In this document: one piece after another, positions 1 to 8,252 of the stretch
Numbering within the stretch: the first letter of the stretch is position 1
Layout: each line of letters opens with the position of its first letter
Source of the DNA: CAIZWU01 sp942492905
Lineage (GTDB): Bacteria; Verrucomicrobiota; Verrucomicrobiia; Verrucomicrobiales; V1-33
Assembly (NCBI GenBank): GCA_942492905.1
Contig: OW818657.1
Coordinates: 1,302,001 to 1,366,000, forward strand
Direction of reading: 5' to 3'
DNA: 64,000 bases
The notes under the pieces: model-generated
What the model was told of the DNA's origin: nothing
Seen by the model: the letters and a program-made list of their open reading frames with translations, nothing else
Database searches by the model: none
Made by a program: the position numbers and the translations under genes

Positions 1-1
1 G

Positions 2-661
2 AACGAAATGCCGGACGCCGTTGGGGAGTTCGCGCGGATGGAAGGTTTAATCCCTCCTGATTGCGGGAGTAGGGAATTCCGGCTGGAGTGGGAGGCGGCA
101 GTGAGACGGTTCCGCCCGTCCGGCAGGGTGATGGAACGTGTCACCCAATCCATGAAATCCTGGGCTGGCACCCGATTCATTGGAGTGCACATCCGCAGAA
201 CGGATGTGCTTGGCGACGGTCAAAAGGGAATCACTGAAGAGAACCGGAGGGCGTATGACGAATACCTAGTGAGCCGCGTGCGCGATGAATGGGAGAAAGG
301 GGGATATCACGCCGCCATGCTGGCGTCCGACAATTATCAGGATGTGGAGCTTTTCCGGCAGCGCCTCGAGGAGGCGGGAGTACCGGCCGTTTTTCTCAGC
401 AAGAAATTCTCACCGGATAAAGTCCGCCAGACGGGGCTGGTCGATGCTGCATCCGATCTGATTCTACTTTCTCGCTGCAGAGTGATCTTTGGTTCCGTCT
501 GGTCGAGTTTCGCGTGGATTGCCTCCGTGCATGGAGGAATCCCGTTCCATGTGGTCTGTCCTACTGAATTCAGCGGCGCATCTGCGGAATTGGACGACCG
601 GAAACTAGCCACAATTGATACAAATGCTGAAACATGTGATTGGGAACTGAGTCCGGTATGA
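2..661 (+). CDS. Fucosyltransferase-like glycosyltransferase (5' end outside window)
   Basis: The frame is open to the window edge, so the first in-frame ATG at 8 is probably internal and the N-terminus is missing. Residues about 58-66 carry the VHIRRTDV signature (HxRxxD) of alpha-1,2/1,6-fucosyltransferase-type folds (GT11/GT23/NodZ-like). Near the C-terminus a conserved acidic-serine stretch (SDLILLSRCRVIFGSVWSSF) matches the sugar-nucleotide-binding end of the same fold. It probably transfers fucose or a similar sugar to a cell-surface glycan. The stop codon overlaps the start of the next glycosyltransferase gene (ATGA), so the two are translationally coupled. The fold is fairly sure; donor and acceptor sugars are inference. 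Confidence 0.7.
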   Translation, partial: NEMPDAVGEFARMEGLIPPDCGSREFRLEWEAAVRRFRPSGRVMERVTQSMKSWAGTRFIGVHIRRTDVLGDGQKGITEENRRAYDEYLVSRVRDEWEKGGYHAAMLASDNYQDVELFRQRLEEAGVPAVFLSKKFSPDKVRQTGLVDAASDLILLSRCRVIFGSVWSSFAWIASVHGGIPFHVVCPTEFSGASAELDDRKLATIDTNAETCDWELSPV

Positions 662-3411
662 AAGTGGTGACCCTTGCGGACCGGATATGGACGGACTTGG
701 TGGAGACGGAAGAACGGTCTGCGGACGCTGCGGATAGTGAGCAGTGGGACGGGATCTATCTGGCGGTTCCATGGGCGGACATTGTGAATGGAACATCCCC
801 TGGGCTCACAGAGGTAGAGCAGTCCGTGCTTTGTGAGGCCTCATGCGGTCCCACTCCGGTGGTGACCACATTTCAGCATTGTCACGTGGAGGCTTTCCTG
901 AAACTGGCCCCATCGGTCAGGGTCTCGCATGTCATTTCACCTCATTGCACGGCTGCTCTTGTGGAGCTTTATCAGCGGCATGGCATCACCTTGGTCCCTG
1001 GCGTGCACAGCGCTGTGGTCTCACCAGATCCTGAAAGCCCGCTCAATGAACGCCCGGTATTGGCTTCGTTTCGTGGGATGGGCAATCATCCACTGCGAGA
1101 GACAGTGCGGCAGATTCTGAACGGGGCGGGATGCCCTTCCGTATGTTCCGCCAACTGGGGAGTGGATGCGGACCGGGAAACGAAGGAACTGTATTCGAGC
1201 GAATTAGCCTCCTCCTTCTTCGTTTTTTGTCCTCCGGGAATGGGGGAGGGCTCCATTCGCCTGACGGAGACCGTGGAGCATGGGGCGGTCCCTGTTCTGG
1301 TGGGAGGGGACCTGCTTTTACCCCCATTGTGGGAAAACGCCGTAGTCCGTCTGGATCCGAACCATTCCGCCTCTTGGATCGAAACTCTCGACCGCATACG
1401 CAGGGAGGCCGGTGACAGCCTTCAGGCGGCTGGAGAAAAGGTGCTTCAATCGGAGGACGGGCGGGTGAACTTTGAGGCCTTGCGGACAATTTTCGAGTCC
1501 ATCAGACGCTTGAAGGCTGTCACAATGATAACGCCGTCGCACCGTGGCATATGGCAGCGCCTGCGCGCGACGCTGCCCTTGGATGTTGACCTCATAACAT
1601 TCGAACGCGCCCAGCAATGCCCAAGCGGGGAGTTTATGGAGGCCGGATGGAATTCCTCGATGATTGAAAAAGTCGAGTGCATCGCTGCGACCTTGGAAGA
1701 ACTGGAGGAAGGGGACTTTTTGCTTCACGTGGATGCCGATATTCAGTTTTACGGCACTTATGCTCTGCCGCAGTTGTTGGAACACTCCGGAGAAGGGTGG
1801 ATCTTTACCGGGCAAAGCGAGGTTTCAGCAGACTATGTGTGTGGAGGATTCTTTCTTATTGTGAACGGCCCGCTGGCCCGGCGGACCTTGGCCGGAATGC
1901 TGGAGCTGATGCGGCGAAATCCTGATGGAGGCGGGCGGGCATTGAATGATCAGGAGGCACTGAATGCAGTGCTGCGTCGCGATAAAGTGAAATACGGATG
2001 CTTTCCGGAATGGCTTGTTTGGTCCCCGCGGAGTCCATGGAGGGCCGGGAATCCGTTGGACATTCCTGTGGATGTGCTGGCCCATCACGCAAACTGGACG
2101 ACTGGCGCGGAAAACAAGATAGCGCAGCTCCGTGAGGGTGCCATCCGCATCAATCGACATCTAGGCCAACTTGCCTGCGCACCCAACGCGGAACCGCATG
2201 CCGCCTCTGACCTCATCGCTGTCTGCCTTTCGCTGCCCCGCCGTCCGGACCGGCAGTTTGTATTCGAGCGGACCTTTCCAGGAATCCGGAATTTGCCAGT
2301 CGAATTTTTCCCGGCTATCGATGGCTACTCGGTCCCAATGAGGAAAGTCCTGCGATTGAGGAAAAAGCTCGGCATACCGGAACTTACACAGTCAAACTGG
2401 GCAGTCCGGCTCTCTAAATGTTTAATATTAAGGGAATTCCTTCAATCCAATGCGGATCTTCTGCTCGTCTTCGAAGATGATTGCCTTCTGCTGCCGGGAT
2501 TCGAGGATGACCTCGAACTGATACTAGCTGATTTCCGGACTGACATCGCTGTTTTTTCGGGAAGTAAAAATACAAAGATTTATTCCATCGTTAAGCCCCG
2601 ATTGCGTTTTGCCCCAGCGGATCCAAGTGAACTTTGTATGCTTCTCAACCGTGCCGGTGCGGAAAAGGTTCTTCGGATGCTCAAGCACCCGTCCCGTGCC
2701 ACTACCGCAGAGGAGCTTCGCGATGCCGTCAGGGCTGGCAGACTTTCTGCGTGTTGGACCGGTCGATTCACCGCCGTCCAAAGAGCATCGGTAAGTGATA
2801 ATGGCGGGCGACCGTCACCCATCGTGCCAGGTAAGGGAATGATGGCTGGTCCAGATGATACATGGGTGCTTTTCTCGGCGGTTTCTCCCGGGGATACGGT
2901 TCTGGAATGGGGCGCAGGGAAAAGCACCGAACTGCTCGCCCATGCGGTTGGCCCGAAAGGGCATATTTATTCGTTTGAACACAATTTCGCCTATTTCACT
3001 CAAGTCGAACAAAATTTGATCGATGCGGGCATCGCGTCGCGGGTGAGTCTCAACTACGTGCCTCCCTTCCCCCTGCGTGAGGACGATGATCTGGGTAAGC
3101 TTCTGCCCGGCCAGTTGGTCCGTTATGTTCAAGCTCCGCGGTCAGCCCTGCGGGAATGCTCTGTTGATGTCGCCTTTGTGGACGGCAGGCAACGCGTGAG
3201 GTGTATGGATGTGGCACTCGATTTGCTGCGTTCCGGAGGCCTTCTTATCGTGCATGATTTCTGGGGAAGAAGTCGCTACCGAGACCACATTTCCGTCATC
3301 TTGAAGAGGGCTGAACTTGTTTGCAGCACCCCGCAGGGAGGACCCGACTGGGCAGTTTCGGATATGATTGTTTTTCGAAAATCCGCACCTGAAGAAAAAA
3401 CTGTCCTCTAA
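658..3411 (+). CDS. Four-module glycosyltransferase/methyltransferase fusion
   Basis: A 917-residue protein. I chose the ATG at 658 because it overlaps the upstream stop as ATGA; an ATG at 640 is also in frame. Four parts can be read: an exostosin-like (GT47) region at about 40-285 ending with a GEGSIRLTE...VPVLVGG motif; a GT-A-like region at about 290-510 with DADIQF as metal-binding acidic motif; a GT25/LPS glycosyltransferase-like region at about 520-730 with VCLSLPRRPDR at its start and FEDDC at about 635; and a class I methyltransferase-like domain at about 770-915 with EWGAGKST as SAM-binding loop. There is no signal peptide or membrane segment, so it is probably a cytoplasmic polysaccharide assembly enzyme. 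Module order is seen; substrate specificity is unknown. It ends just before the mobile island. Confidence 0.75.
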   Translation: MKVVTLADRIWTDLVETEERSADAADSEQWDGIYLAVPWADIVNGTSPGLTEVEQSVLCEASCGPTPVVTTFQHCHVEAFLKLAPSVRVSHVISPHCTAALVELYQRHGITLVPGVHSAVVSPDPESPLNERPVLASFRGMGNHPLRETVRQILNGAGCPSVCSANWGVDADRETKELYSSELASSFFVFCPPGMGEGSIRLTETVEHGAVPVLVGGDLLLPPLWENAVVRLDPNHSASWIETLDRIRREAGDSLQAAGEKVLQSEDGRVNFEALRTIFESIRRLKAVTMITPSHRGIWQRLRATLPLDVDLITFERAQQCPSGEFMEAGWNSSMIEKVECIAATLEELEEGDFLLHVDADIQFYGTYALPQLLEHSGEGWIFTGQSEVSADYVCGGFFLIVNGPLARRTLAGMLELMRRNPDGGGRALNDQEALNAVLRRDKVKYGCFPEWLVWSPRSPWRAGNPLDIPVDVLAHHANWTTGAENKIAQLREGAIRINRHLGQLACAPNAEPHAASDLIAVCLSLPRRPDRQFVFERTFPGIRNLPVEFFPAIDGYSVPMRKVLRLRKKLGIPELTQSNWAVRLSKCLILREFLQSNADLLLVFEDDCLLLPGFEDDLELILADFRTDIAVFSGSKNTKIYSIVKPRLRFAPADPSELCMLLNRAGAEKVLRMLKHPSRATTAEELRDAVRAGRLSACWTGRFTAVQRASVSDNGGRPSPIVPGKGMMAGPDDTWVLFSAVSPGDTVLEWGAGKSTELLAHAVGPKGHIYSFEHNFAYFTQVEQNLIDAGIASRVSLNYVPPFPLREDDDLGKLLPGQLVRYVQAPRSALRECSVDVAFVDGRQRVRCMDVALDLLRSGGLLIVHDFWGRSRYRDHISVILKRAELVCSTPQGGPDWAVSDMIVFRKSAPEEKTVL

Positions 3412-3481
3412 GGAGCTGAGGCTTCACCGAAGAGTCCGTAATTTGCCAAGTCTGACCTTAGAAAGCGTCGGCCAGATGAAT

Positions 3482-4483
3482 TCAGAATCGAATCCGCTCG
3501 ATCTCTTCCAAGGTGATATTGTCCGCCGTGCGGTCGTAGAGCTTTGTGGTTCTCGGCGATTCGTGCGCCGCGATGTGAGCGGCGGTTTCCAACGCTCCGC
3601 CGTTCTCCAGATAGACGGTTATCCCGGTCGCCCGGAAGCTGTGATTGCAAATGTGCCCCAACAACCCTGCGTTTTTCGCCCGGCGTTGCACGATCCGGAA
3701 CGCATCGACCCGCGACAGCCCTTTCTCTGTGAGCTGCATGGTGCGGCCACGCGTGGAGCGGAACAGGGGAGTCTTCGGCTGCTGCCGCAGCTCCGCCGCC
3801 TCAAGGTAGGCATCCAAATACTCCTCGGCCTTGTGGTGACAGGGGACTTCATGAAACTTCCCGCCCTTCTCGTGAAGGCGGATCCACGACCGTTTCCCCT
3901 GAGGATAATAGTCCTGCACCAGCATCCCAACGACCGCCGATACGCGGGCAAAGCTGTAGAGCATCGTGGCAATCAAAGCCCGGTCCCGCAGGCCCACCAC
4001 GGAATCCACCCCAATCGACTCGATCAACTGCCGCGCCTCTTCCGCCGTCATCACCGGCGTTTTGCCTTTTTTGACAACGTGCTTCGGCCCCCGGACTGAG
4101 GACGCGGGATTGAACGGCACGATTTGACCGGTCACCAGCCAATCGAAGAGCATTTTGATGGCGGCCAAGTGTTGCTTCATCGATGGATCTGCAAGCCCCA
4201 CGGTGAACCCTTCAATGTAGCTGGCGACGTGAATCTGACGGATGTCTTCCAACTCCAAATGCCGTTCGTCCGCCCATTTCAAAAAGCGCGAAATCGCCCG
4301 GAAATATGCCTCCCGCGTGTTCTTGTTCCGGATCGTGGCGACGAAAAATTCCAAGAACCGCTCCTGTGCGGCAGCGCCGGCACGGACAATCAGTGAGGGC
4401 CATTTGCCCTCGGCCAGTGCCAGACCACCTGCAGCGGCCGTCGACCGCAAGATGACCGGCAGTTCTGTTTTGGGGCTGCTCAT
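3482..4483 (-). CDS. Tyrosine site-specific recombinase (phage-integrase/Xer type)
   Basis: A 333-residue recombinase. I chose the ATG at 4483 because GGAGG lies a suitable distance upstream; a longer frame starts at 4549. The N-terminal SAM-like core-binding domain covers about 30-125 and the catalytic domain about 140-333. Catalytic residues visible are Arg180 (SFARVSA), Lys206/209 (EKGGK), His281 and Arg284 (HSFR), His307 and the nucleophile Tyr316 (KLYDR). It cuts and rejoins DNA through a 3'-phosphotyrosine link. It lies at the left edge of the accessory island, head to tail with the polysaccharide locus, and may have integrated part of the island. All key residues are present, so it looks intact. 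Confidence 0.92.
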   Translation of the reverse strand: MSSPKTELPVILRSTAAAGGLALAEGKWPSLIVRAGAAAQERFLEFFVATIRNKNTREAYFRAISRFLKWADERHLELEDIRQIHVASYIEGFTVGLADPSMKQHLAAIKMLFDWLVTGQIVPFNPASSVRGPKHVVKKGKTPVMTAEEARQLIESIGVDSVVGLRDRALIATMLYSFARVSAVVGMLVQDYYPQGKRSWIRLHEKGGKFHEVPCHHKAEEYLDAYLEAAELRQQPKTPLFRSTRGRTMQLTEKGLSRVDAFRIVQRRAKNAGLLGHICNHSFRATGITVYLENGGALETAAHIAAHESPRTTKLYDRTADNITLEEIERIRF

Positions 4484-4545
4484 CTTAGCTTTCCTCCACA
4501 CGTTCAAAAATCGCCGCATCCAAACTGGTTCCAGTGGGATCCAGC

Positions 4546-4640
4546 TCAATCCGGACGTTCGGCGGCTTTCGCGCTTTTCACGAGGATCACAAAATCGTCG
4601 GCATAGCGGCGTGTGTCGAGAGTCCCAGGTTCATTAAGGG
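4546..4640 (-). pseudogene. Remnant of a group II intron-type reverse transcriptase
   Basis: Read on the minus strand, this short open stretch encodes RRYADDFVILVKSAKAAER followed by a stop at 4546-4548. YADD is the metal-binding motif of reverse transcriptases, and the flanking RYADDFVIL...AAER pattern is typical of group II intron-encoded enzymes. YADDF is at 4591-4605. Only about 30 codons remain and nothing like the maturase domain or the rest of the palm is seen around it. The fragment ends just upstream of the tyrosine recombinase start. The motif is seen directly; assignment to group II introns rather than another RT class is inference. Confidence 0.6.
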
Positions 4641-4809
4641 GCTCGAAAAATTTAGGTTTGCTTAAGTAGTTTCCAGCTTCAACAAAGACCTCAGTCAAGC
4701 TTTCTCGCCTGAGTCACCCCAGTTTTCGATATTCCGATACAGGACGAACGGGCGTTCGCCCAGTAACGAGGGTTATTGCGTCGGGGCAGGGGCCGTGTTT
4801 CCGTTTTCG

Positions 4810-5529
4810 ATGACACCTCCTCCATCCACGCGCCAACTCTTAGTTTCGTACCTGCGCGTATCCACAACTCGCCAGGGAATGAGCGGGCTGGGCATGGACG
4901 CCCAAGCTGCTGCCGTAGCCCGCTATGTGGCTCATATTGACGGCGAGGTCGTGGGAGCGTTTGTGGAAACGGAGTCGGGTAAAAAGGCCACGAACCGTCC
5001 TGAGCTTCAAGCCGCTTTGGAATTGTGCCGGAGGACCAAGGCGACGCTCCTAATCGCCAAGCTCGACCGCCTCGCTCGCAACGTCCATTTCATTAGCGGA
5101 CTGCTGGAGTCGAGGGTAGACTTCGTCGCCGCAGACGCTCCGTCCAAGGACCGCTTTATGCTCCACGTCCAAGCCGCCTTCGCAGAAGAAGAAGCTAGGC
5201 GGATTTCCTTGCGTACGAAAGAGGCCTTGGCTGCCGCCAAACGCAGGGGCGTGGTCATCGGGGCCACGGGCAAGGTCCTTGCTCGCCGGCATGTGGCGGA
5301 CGCTATGGAGCGGGCCCTTGGCTACGAGGCTGTGTTCCGGCAGCTGGCGGCTGAAGGCGCCTGCACCACGAAGGAGTTCAGAGACGCTCTCAACGCCCTT
5401 GGGGTGCCGGGGCCGGGCGGAGGGCGCTGGCACGTTCCGACGGTCTGGAAGACCCTTTCCCGGCTCAACATGAGGCCTTCCCGCTCTCGGACGCGGAAAG
5501 CGCCCAGGAAGGTTCCGGTTGCAACCTAG
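4810..5529 (+). CDS. Small serine recombinase (resolvase/invertase family)
   Basis: A protein of about 239 residues if started at the ATG at 4810; an in-frame GTG at 4795 is an alternative. The resolvase catalytic domain is clear: SYLRVSTTRQ with catalytic Ser18, then LDRLARN, and FAEEEARRISLRTKEAL leading into the E-helix. The C-terminal about 90 residues hold a GVPGPGGGRWH...TVWKTLSRL segment that fits the helix-turn-helix often found in this family, ending with a basic tail. It probably resolves or inverts DNA of the mobile island. It stands alone on the plus strand, divergent from the tyrosine recombinase. A small GGGCG/CGCCC hairpin lies about 60 bases upstream. Confidence 0.88.
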   Translation: MTPPPSTRQLLVSYLRVSTTRQGMSGLGMDAQAAAVARYVAHIDGEVVGAFVETESGKKATNRPELQAALELCRRTKATLLIAKLDRLARNVHFISGLLESRVDFVAADAPSKDRFMLHVQAAFAEEEARRISLRTKEALAAAKRRGVVIGATGKVLARRHVADAMERALGYEAVFRQLAAEGACTTKEFRDALNALGVPGPGGGRWHVPTVWKTLSRLNMRPSRSRTRKAPRKVPVAT

Positions 5530-6263
5530 CAAGTTTTGCGCCGGTGACCGCGCCCAACCAGCACCCTCAAGGTGCCGGTACCATTACCCTTCAGGCACCC
5601 CTGTGCCTTAATCCTCTTTTTCTTCATAAGTTATACCCCCTTGTAGGGCTTTACCCGAGACGGGCGTGCCAGCCCGGCGCGGCCTACCCGACCTCGCAAC
5701 CTGAGGCGATGTCCGTCTCCGTCGCCGACTACCCCTCTCCAAACATTGTATTTTTCCCGCTTTCCCGGAACCTGAGGCTGTCCAAGCGTGCTAGGCCATG
5801 CCGAAACCGATCTGCCTGCTGGGAGGGTCCCCCTCCATATTTCATCTCCTGGCCGGATGGTGAAGTCCAAGATTGCGGTCAGGACTGAGGGACGGTGCTT
5901 TGTCCGCCTCCGGGTGATTGCTCCTTTACGGCGCGGGCCGGGCCAATCCAGCCCCGAGGTCTCGGAGCCGGTGGCAAGGCCTTGTGGCTGGGCCGGTAAA
6001 GGCACCTGTAGCACGAAGGGCTTCTCTACTCCCTTCTGTGGACTCGGACTTCCGGGCGCGTCCGAGGGCGTAGACAGTTTCCTGGTGCAAAGGAGGCCGG
6101 TTCCCGGCGCAAGAACAGCCGCTTTCTCAGCCGGGCGGGCAAGGGTTCGCGGCAAGACCCTCGCTGGGCTAGCAAACGCAGTGGTCGTCCTCTTTCCCGG
6201 ACCGGTCCCAAAAGGTAACGGAACCAGTGCGTGTGAGGCGGGGAGGAGGGTGACGAACGCGAC
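5530..6263 (+). other. 734-base stretch without a convincing gene
   Basis: No frame here gives a recognisable protein. Open frames exist on both strands (for example 5631-6155 minus and 5788-6267 plus), but their translations are rich in Arg, Pro and Gly without any family pattern. The stretch contains a repeated short motif AACCTGAGGC (about 5698 and 5769) and several GC-rich dyads. It may be decayed sequence or hold sites for the neighbouring recombinase. I see no promoter or RNA gene that I can defend. Confidence 0.4.
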
Positions 6264-6539
6264 TTAGTAGTCGCTGGGCAGAAGGACGCAGGTGCTGGAG
6301 CGGTCGGCCTCGGTGATAATCCAAAACCGATTATCGTCATCCATCTGATACACGGAGAAAACACGGTAGCCCTGCATGACCGCGTCCTCGTTCGCTTGTG
6401 CGTCTTCGGCCGAAACATCGCCCCAGTCACCGGTGAGATGCCGTTCCAGCGCCTCCAAAAGCTGCTGGGACGAGGTTACGGCAAGTACGCCGGGAGTGGC
6501 GACGATGGAACCGGACGGGAAGCGGTGGCTGGCAGGCAT
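6264..6539 (-). CDS. Conserved small plasmid-associated protein
   Basis: A 91-residue protein with the pattern GDWGDVSAEDAQAN...YQMDDDNRFWIITEADRSSTCVLLPSDY. I recognise this as a widespread small family usually found beside RadC-like and conjugation/plasmid genes, often named only as hypothetical. Its biochemical function is unknown to me. It has no membrane segment or signal peptide and is acidic in its C-terminal half. It is the last gene of the minus-strand set DUF2637-RadC-104-residue protein-this gene, which resembles plasmid backbone accessory genes. Its reality is well supported by the motif conservation; its role is not known. Confidence 0.75.
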   Translation of the reverse strand: MPASHRFPSGSIVATPGVLAVTSSQQLLEALERHLTGDWGDVSAEDAQANEDAVMQGYRVFSVYQMDDDNRFWIITEADRSSTCVLLPSDY

Positions 6540-6585
6540 GAGGTGTGGGTAGACGGAAGTGTGGGTGAAATGAAAAGTGGTAGCC

Positions 6586-6900
6586 TCAGCCGTGGTTCTC
6601 CTGCGTCTCGGCGCTCTCCATCACGGCCATGAACGTGGGGATGGCATTAGGGTGGATTGTAACCCAAAAATGGCGGAGCCGGCCCCAGTCTGATGGTAGG
6701 CGCAAAGGATTAAGTTCCCGGACCGCCCATTGAACCGGACCGACAGGGACGACCTGGCATTTGCACAAATAGAGGGTATGATGTGCAACCCCGGACCCGG
6801 CCGTCATTCGTTTCAATGTCGCCATATTAACGGACCGGGCGACGTGCGCGTGCTTACGGTACCGCAAGAAGGCTTCCGGCTGCTTTGTAACAACGATCAT
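6586..6900 (-). CDS. Hypothetical protein in RadC operon
   Basis: A 104-residue frame that begins 11 bases after the RadC stop and lies in the same orientation, ahead of the conserved 91-residue protein. The translation is mixed, with no membrane segment, and contains an internal VARSVNMATLKRM stretch. I do not recognise a family. Position and spacing argue for a real gene; no Shine-Dalgarno sequence is seen and the composition is not distinctive, so it could also be a spurious frame in an operon gap. Confidence 0.4.
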   Translation of the reverse strand: MIVVTKQPEAFLRYRKHAHVARSVNMATLKRMTAGSGVAHHTLYLCKCQVVPVGPVQWAVRELNPLRLPSDWGRLRHFWVTIHPNAIPTFMAVMESAETQENHG

Positions 6901-6911
6901 GCTTTGGGTGG

Positions 6912-7406
6912 CTAAATCATCCCGGATTCGCGGAATGAGTAGGTGGTGGGGTCTCCTATGATGATATGGTCGAGGACAGGGATCTGCAGGAGGGTTGCTG
7001 CATCGCGCAACGAACGGGTGGACCGGAGATCTGCGGCCGAGGGCGTCGGATCGCCCGAAGGATGGTTGTGCATCACGAGGATGGAGGAGGCCGAGGCAAT
7101 GATAGCTGCGCGGAAGATTTCACGCGGATGGAAGATCGTTGAGTCTACGGTCCCGACCGAGGTCACGGCGTGTCCAAGTGGAACCGATTTCGCGTTCAGG
7201 GCCACCACCACCAACCGCTCGACCTCGGGAGTGTAGCTGGGAGCGGCTTCCACTGCAGCTTTCCAGTAATGTAGAGCCAACGCCGGACTGACGAGGGCAG
7301 GGAACAGGAAGCGTTCGTGCGGGTATACTGGCACCACCTTCCACTCACCATTAAACAAACGGTTTGGATCAAAGGAATCACGGGAGAATTCTTCGCGAAA
7401 GCGCAT
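6912..7406 (-). CDS. RadC-family JAB/MPN metalloprotease-fold protein (short form)
   Basis: A 164-residue protein with the JAMM motif HNHPSGDPTPSAAD at about 113-126 and an upstream Glu in the beta-strand region, as in RadC-like (DUF2466) proteins. It lacks the N-terminal helix-hairpin-helix of chromosomal RadC; the first 50 residues are unrelated. Short RadC proteins are typical of plasmids and genomic islands, where their exact role is still unclear; a DNA-repair role was assigned historically but later questioned. The stop lies just before the next gene, and the start follows the DUF2637 gene by five bases, so all four genes are probably one transcript. Confidence 0.88.
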   Translation of the reverse strand: MRFREEFSRDSFDPNRLFNGEWKVVPVYPHERFLFPALVSPALALHYWKAAVEAAPSYTPEVERLVVVALNAKSVPLGHAVTSVGTVDSTIFHPREIFRAAIIASASSILVMHNHPSGDPTPSAADLRSTRSLRDAATLLQIPVLDHIIIGDPTTYSFRESGMI

Positions 7407-7411
7407 GGTTT

Positions 7412-8080
7412 TTAGGATGAGGGTTGGAGTTGAGGGTTGCCGGCCAGCCGCCGGATCGTGGCCGGGGCCATGTTCAGTTCCCGGGCGATAGCCCGCTTTG
7501 ACACGCCTTGGGTCAGCAGCTGCAGTGCGTGCTCGCGCTTGTTGTCTGCTGGCCTTGAAACCGATCCAGGGCTTGCAGACACTGGCTTAGGTTTGGGCCG
7601 GGGGCGGCGTGTTGGAGCCTTTTCTGTGGGCCGGAGGCTGGAGGAGAGCTGCCGGAGCAGGCTCTCGTAGCTGAGCCCGAGCAGAAGCGGCGGCATGGCT
7701 GATACTAAACACGAGGACACGGTAGCGTGGGCGTGGGCGATGTTGAGGACGATGCTGGCCAGGGTGGTGACGATCACCAATCCGATCGACCACCAGTCCG
7801 TCCTTCCGAAGAGCGAAGCCCGCAGCGCCGCGGTAGAGAAGATGATGACGGCGCCATCGATCAGGAGCGGGAAGATCCAGGCCTTGGATGGCGAGATCGC
7901 TCCGCTCTTGGCTGCAAGCTCTGAGAGCGCTTCGAAGGACAGCGCGAAACTCGCCACGGCAAGGAGGAGGACCAGGACGACCGTGATGCGGCAGATGATG
8001 GCATCCAGCCGGATGCGGGCGAGGATTTTGGGATCAGGGTTCTCAAGCGTGGTCTCGGTTTCACAGAAGGGGGCAGGCAT
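7412..8080 (-). CDS. DUF2637 membrane protein with C-terminal helix-turn-helix
   Basis: A 222-residue protein. Three to four hydrophobic segments (about 28-50, 65-88, 95-115, 122-140) follow the DUF2637 pattern, including ASFALSFEAL, PLLIDGAVII and VLNIAHAH. DUF2637 proteins are best known from actinobacterial plasmids and conjugative elements, where they sit with DNA-transfer genes. After a Pro/Lys/Arg linker the last 40 residues form a resolvase-like helix-turn-helix (GVSKRAIARELNMAPATIRR). The combination suggests a membrane-anchored DNA-binding protein of a mobile element. It is the first gene of the RadC operon. A good sigma-70 promoter ends right at its ATG. Confidence 0.8.
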   Translation of the reverse strand: MPAPFCETETTLENPDPKILARIRLDAIICRITVVLVLLLAVASFALSFEALSELAAKSGAISPSKAWIFPLLIDGAVIIFSTAALRASLFGRTDWWSIGLVIVTTLASIVLNIAHAHATVSSCLVSAMPPLLLGLSYESLLRQLSSSLRPTEKAPTRRPRPKPKPVSASPGSVSRPADNKREHALQLLTQGVSKRAIARELNMAPATIRRLAGNPQLQPSS

Positions 8081-8085
8081 TATAT

Positions 8086-8114
8086 AACATAATATGCTGT
8101 TATTTTCCTGTCAA
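8086..8114 (-). promoter_or_regulatory. Sigma-70-type promoter of the DUF2637-radC operon, probably leaderless
   Basis: On the minus strand TTGACA (8109-8114) is followed after exactly 17 bases by TATGTT (8086-8091). Transcription would start about seven bases further on, at about 8079-8080, which is the A of the ATG start codon. The mRNA would therefore have no 5' leader. A second AT-rich box (TATAAT) overlaps the start codon itself. Confidence 0.6.
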
Positions 8115-8252
8115 TAAGGCTGGACAGAGCGGGGAGTGCCGTTATCGGCGTTATCGACCAAGTTTGTTCTCCACTGGGGGGCCTCAGGCTCGTCCTCGGT
8201 CTGGCGGTGGGGCTCAACCGCAGAGCCATTGACAGATAAATTATTGTTATGG

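Noticed and set aside
8229..8234. TTGACA box upstream of the HAD phosphatase
   Set aside because: The expected -10 position would fall on the start codon at about 8252; no TATAAT-like box is present.
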